5,862 nucleotides of DNA, taken from contig CAKSVK010000202.1 in the NCBI GenBank assembly GCA_934502905.1, positions 1-5,862 of the forward strand, written 5' to 3'. Each line of letters opens with the position of its first letter. The first letter of the stretch is position 1. Positions 3,430 to 5,862 of this stretch are shown here, piece after piece. The notes under the pieces were generated by a model. That model was not told the origin of the DNA, made no database searches, and worked only from the letters and a program-made list of their open reading frames with translations. Position numbers and translations under genes: made by a program. Source of the stretch: an uncultured Chitinophagaceae bacterium. Lineage in GTDB: Bacteria > Bacteroidota > Bacteroidia > Chitinophagales > Chitinophagaceae.

Positions 3430-5607
3430 CTATACCGGGAAAACCAATGTTACCGTTGTTCCCGGTGAAGCGCTGCTTATAGTCAGTATGCCATTGATCT
3501 GCCTTGCCCTTTCCTGCATATTAATGAGCCCGTTACCCGGCTTAATGACAGCTTTATCAAAACCATTGCCATTATCTGCTACTTTCATGCTGACTTGTTT
3601 ATCGTGCAGTTGTTCAAATTTTGTGTTAATCACCGAACACCTGCTGTATTTAACCGCATTGTTCACCGTCTCTTTGTAAATAAGAAAAATGTTCTTCCTT
3701 ATGTCGGCAGTAATAGTCACGGCATTGAGCTTATCCGGCGCATCAAATCGCATGGTAATGCCTAAAGGTTCACACAGCTCCGAAGCAAATTCCTTCATGT
3801 GAGAAAAAGTGCTTTCAAGATCATTATTCCCGGGTTTTATGGCCCAGATGATATCGCTCATGCTTTCCATCATAGCGCCAGACTGGTCATTAATTTTTTG
3901 CAGGTATTCAGATACACTGGTTCCCTGCTCTTTCTTTTGCAAAGCAATTTTACTGGCAATGCTGATGCTGGTGAGCGCCGAGCCTATATCATCATGCAGG
4001 TCGCGGGCAATATCTTTGCGAAGCCCTTCTTCTATAAGTTGCGGAGTGATCTTTTTGGCACAGATATCGGCTATTTTTTGAAAGATCCGCAAATGTCTTT
4101 TAGTATAAAACCCTTTTTTGCTGTGTTCGGAATCTATAATGCCGATGAGCTTTCCCTCTACCAGGATGGGTACCGCTATCTCAGCGCTTCGGGCCATATC
4201 ATCTGTTATATAGCGGCTGTCCTTACTTACATCGTTCACTATTTCAGCCATCCGTGTTTGCGCCACATGGCCAACAATACCCTCGCCTACCGGTATTTCA
4301 ATATAATGGCTGATCTGGTAGCCCCCGGGGTTTTTTGGCCCGTAAGCCGCCTTTTGCACCAGCATATTTTTCGCTTCATTAAAACCGTATATCACACAAT
4401 CCTCCAACTGTAGTTTTGAAACGCAATTTTTAGCTATATCCCAAAATACATCCTCCACTGTATTTTGGTTATACAGTGACGTGGCAAAATAATTGAGGAT
4501 CTTTTCCTCCTTAACTTTTCTGCGTACATAAAATAACCAGATGAACAGCCCGGCGATTGCAAGCGCCAGGACGCCCGAAAACAGCCACCATTTTATCATC
4601 TGCTGCTGCGATAACAGCAGATCTATCTCATGTTGCTTTTTCTGAGATTCATATTTTGCCTCCAGGGCATTCATCTTCAGCAATTCGTTTTTAAAATTGA
4701 CAGAATCGCTCCATTCATTTTTTTTAATTGTATACCGGTAGGCATCTTTCCAGTTGCCTTCCTGCGCATACATGTTTACAAGCTCATAACTCGTTCTAAA
4801 AAGGTATTTATATATTTTAAGAGAGTCGCTCATTTCATATGCCTGAAAAAAATACCCTTCAGCCTTACGGTACTGCTTCATTCGTGATAATACCCGCCCT
4901 ATGCAAAACAGTTGGTAGGCAACGTCCGGTGCGCTTCCAAGCTGTGTAAAGATTGCCTGCGAAGTTTTAAAATGTGATAATGACGTATCCCATTGCTTCA
5001 TATCGAGGTAAGTTTCTCCAAGTCCTTCTTCTACAGATGCCAGTTGATAATTGTTGTTAAGCCCGTTTACAAACAATCGTCCGCATTTTTGAAGTACCAG
5101 CAGGCTGCTGTCCGGCTGCCCTATTGCCCTGTAAAGGGCGCTGAAGCTTAAGCCGGCATCAAGATAGAGGCTATCGTTTTGCCGGGAAGCAAAACCCTCC
5201 AATGCTTTTTTAAAATAAGGCGCGGCCTTCGCGTAATCACCGCTATGCTTATATACAACGCCCAGCTTCCAGTTCACTATATCCTGAAGATCCTTGTCAT
5301 TTTGTTTTGATAATGCTGCATTCGCTTCAATTAAACAGTTGAGCGCATCACTAAGCCTGTTTTGCCTCATCAGTATTTCTGCAAGGGTAATATCAATACG
5401 GGCTATATCGTATTTGTTTTTATTTTTTTTCGTAAGCCGAAGCGCATCACTGGCTAATACTATGGCCGAATCTGCATTGCTGAATGATAAAGCAAATGCC
5501 CGTGAGGCTTTGGCATAAGCATCATTGCTGCCCGCAGGGGTTTGTGCCCGGGAGCATATACACAACAGTATACAGTAAGCAATAATACCTGGCAGGCGAT
5601 GCACCAT
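3430..5607 (-). CDS. Sensor histidine kinase: TPR - membrane segment - GAF - HisKA_3 - HATPase
   Basis: The 725-aa kinase begins with a signal peptide (IIAYCILLCICSRA, probable cleavage after A21). Residues about 30-300 form six or so tetratricopeptide helix pairs, for example GVVYKHSGDYAKAAPYFKKA (116-135) and EGLGETYLDMKQWDTSLSHF (194-213), which should lie in the periplasm. A charged helix (308-337, probable coiled coil) leads to one membrane segment (about 340-360, WWLFSGVLALAIAGLFIWLF) followed by the basic VRRK. A GAF-type domain follows (about 370-520; PVGEGIVGHVAQ at 439-450, VPILVEGKLIGIIDSE at 479-494). The DHp helix carries phospho-acceptor H538 in RDLHDDIGSAL. The HATPase shows the N box ETVNNAVKYS (646-655), the G1 box DNGNGFD (678-684) and the G2 box GNGLINMQERA (691-701). 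This is the HisKA_3 (NarX/DegS-like) type, fitting the adjacent NarL-type regulator. The signal sensed is not evident; the TPRs suggest a protein or envelope cue and the GAF a small-molecule cue. The ATG at 5607 is the first that gives the signal peptide. Confidence 0.95.
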   Translation of the reverse strand: MVHRLPGIIAYCILLCICSRAQTPAGSNDAYAKASRAFALSFSNADSAIVLASDALRLTKKNKNKYDIARIDITLAEILMRQNRLSDALNCLIEANAALSKQNDKDLQDIVNWKLGVVYKHSGDYAKAAPYFKKALEGFASRQNDSLYLDAGLSFSALYRAIGQPDSSLLVLQKCGRLFVNGLNNNYQLASVEEGLGETYLDMKQWDTSLSHFKTSQAIFTQLGSAPDVAYQLFCIGRVLSRMKQYRKAEGYFFQAYEMSDSLKIYKYLFRTSYELVNMYAQEGNWKDAYRYTIKKNEWSDSVNFKNELLKMNALEAKYESQKKQHEIDLLLSQQQMIKWWLFSGVLALAIAGLFIWLFYVRRKVKEEKILNYFATSLYNQNTVEDVFWDIAKNCVSKLQLEDCVIYGFNEAKNMLVQKAAYGPKNPGGYQISHYIEIPVGEGIVGHVAQTRMAEIVNDVSKDSRYITDDMARSAEIAVPILVEGKLIGIIDSEHSKKGFYTKRHLRIFQKIADICAKKITPQLIEEGLRKDIARDLHDDIGSALTSISIASKIALQKKEQGTSVSEYLQKINDQSGAMMESMSDIIWAIKPGNNDLESTFSHMKEFASELCEPLGITMRFDAPDKLNAVTITADIRKNIFLIYKETVNNAVKYSRCSVINTKFEQLHDKQVSMKVADNGNGFDKAVIKPGNGLINMQERARQINGILTISSASPGTTVTLVFPV

Positions 5608-5636
5608 AAGTGTTTGAGATTTGGGGGCAGTGCTAT

Positions 5637-5668
5637 TAAAGATAGAAATTTTACTAGAGCAATTGCAA
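5637..5668 (-). promoter_or_regulatory. Putative promoter of the kinase-regulator operon
   Basis: On the minus strand TATCTTTA (5644-5637) fits the Bacteroidetes -7 pattern at 5 of the 6 fixed bases, with a TTG (5668-5666) 21 nt upstream. The start of transcription would fall near 5630, giving a short leader before the ATG at 5607. The same octamer is the -7 box predicted for the RNA/RNase-like operon. Short match, moderate to low certainty. Confidence 0.3.
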
Positions 5669-5862
5669 TATATTGTGGGCTGGATGTAGAAAAATCAAAA
5701 CCCTGCGGTTGTGGAACAGAATGTTGCAGTTAATCGGTTTTGGACAAAATATCGTAAACCAATTGTTATAGCTACTTCTGTAATTGTGTTGTAACTTATT
5801 TTTGAGCTTGATCCAAAATTTTGCATTATCAATATTCTTTGTCTTTTTGTTTAAATATGACA
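5669..5862. other. Upstream AT-rich edge with no recognisable gene
   Basis: The end of the window holds no start-to-stop reading frame that looks like a gene and no clear hairpin. A plus-strand frame ending at 5733 in a Cys-rich tail (PCGCGTECCS) begins inside the kinase gene and is probably chance. The gene that faces the kinase operon, if any, lies beyond the window. Confidence 0.4.

Noticed and set aside
3799..4413. 204-aa plus-strand reading frame
   Set aside because: Lies wholly antisense to the GAF and DHp region of the kinase, whose motifs are unambiguous.
5542..5733. 63-aa plus-strand frame ending in a Cys-rich tail
   Set aside because: Starts inside the kinase signal-peptide region and covers the kinase promoter region; no recognisable domain. 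A partial remnant cannot be excluded.

Overview
The window looks like chromosomal DNA of a Bacteroidota member, most likely Chitinophagaceae or a close relative. The support is indirect: an AT-rich genome style without Shine-Dalgarno boxes, promoter-like sequences close to the Bacteroidetes TTG / TAnnTTTG pattern, a lipoprotein with a short CKKN signal, a TPR-type sensor kinase paired with a NarL-type regulator, and a CGCAGAT-type intergenic inverted repeat. The genus cannot be fixed from the sequence.

Right two thirds (about 1848-5668, all on the minus strand): a signalling cassette. A 725-aa hybrid-topology sensor kinase (signal peptide, periplasmic TPR array, one membrane segment, cytoplasmic GAF, HisKA_3 and HATPase domains) is followed 55 bp later by its NarL/FixJ response regulator. 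A small lipoprotein of unknown function follows. Two nearly identical ACCCC-N6-GGGGT-type palindromes lie just upstream of the regulator gene and of the lipoprotein gene. A CGCAGAT inverted-repeat cluster separates these two genes.

Left third (1-1533): an accessory-looking module. On the minus strand are two tightly spaced genes. The first (478-972) has a C-terminal half resembling BECR/EndoU-type RNase domains. The second (1-473, cut by the window edge) is a conserved-looking but unrecognised protein with an internal duplication. Their roughly 240-nt leader is an elaborate structured RNA: a 5' hairpin, a ~110-nt three-helix hairpin closed by a perfect 14-bp inverted repeat, and a third hairpin next to the start codon. 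Within the long and third hairpins the non-Watson-Crick pairs are G-U on the minus strand but A-C on the plus strand, so the RNA made in the gene direction is the one that folds. Divergently transcribed is an 80-aa XRE/Cro-type DNA-binding protein. A perfect 20-bp palindrome in the shared promoter region overlaps the predicted -33 element of the RNA/RNase operon, which suggests the XRE protein controls it.

The 314-bp stretch 1534-1847 has no intact gene and may hold a decayed ORF. The most interesting unit is the XRE regulator / structured RNA / RNase-like gene / partner gene module. Its architecture recalls RNA-guarded toxin systems or other RNA-plus-protein defence modules, but that function is inference.
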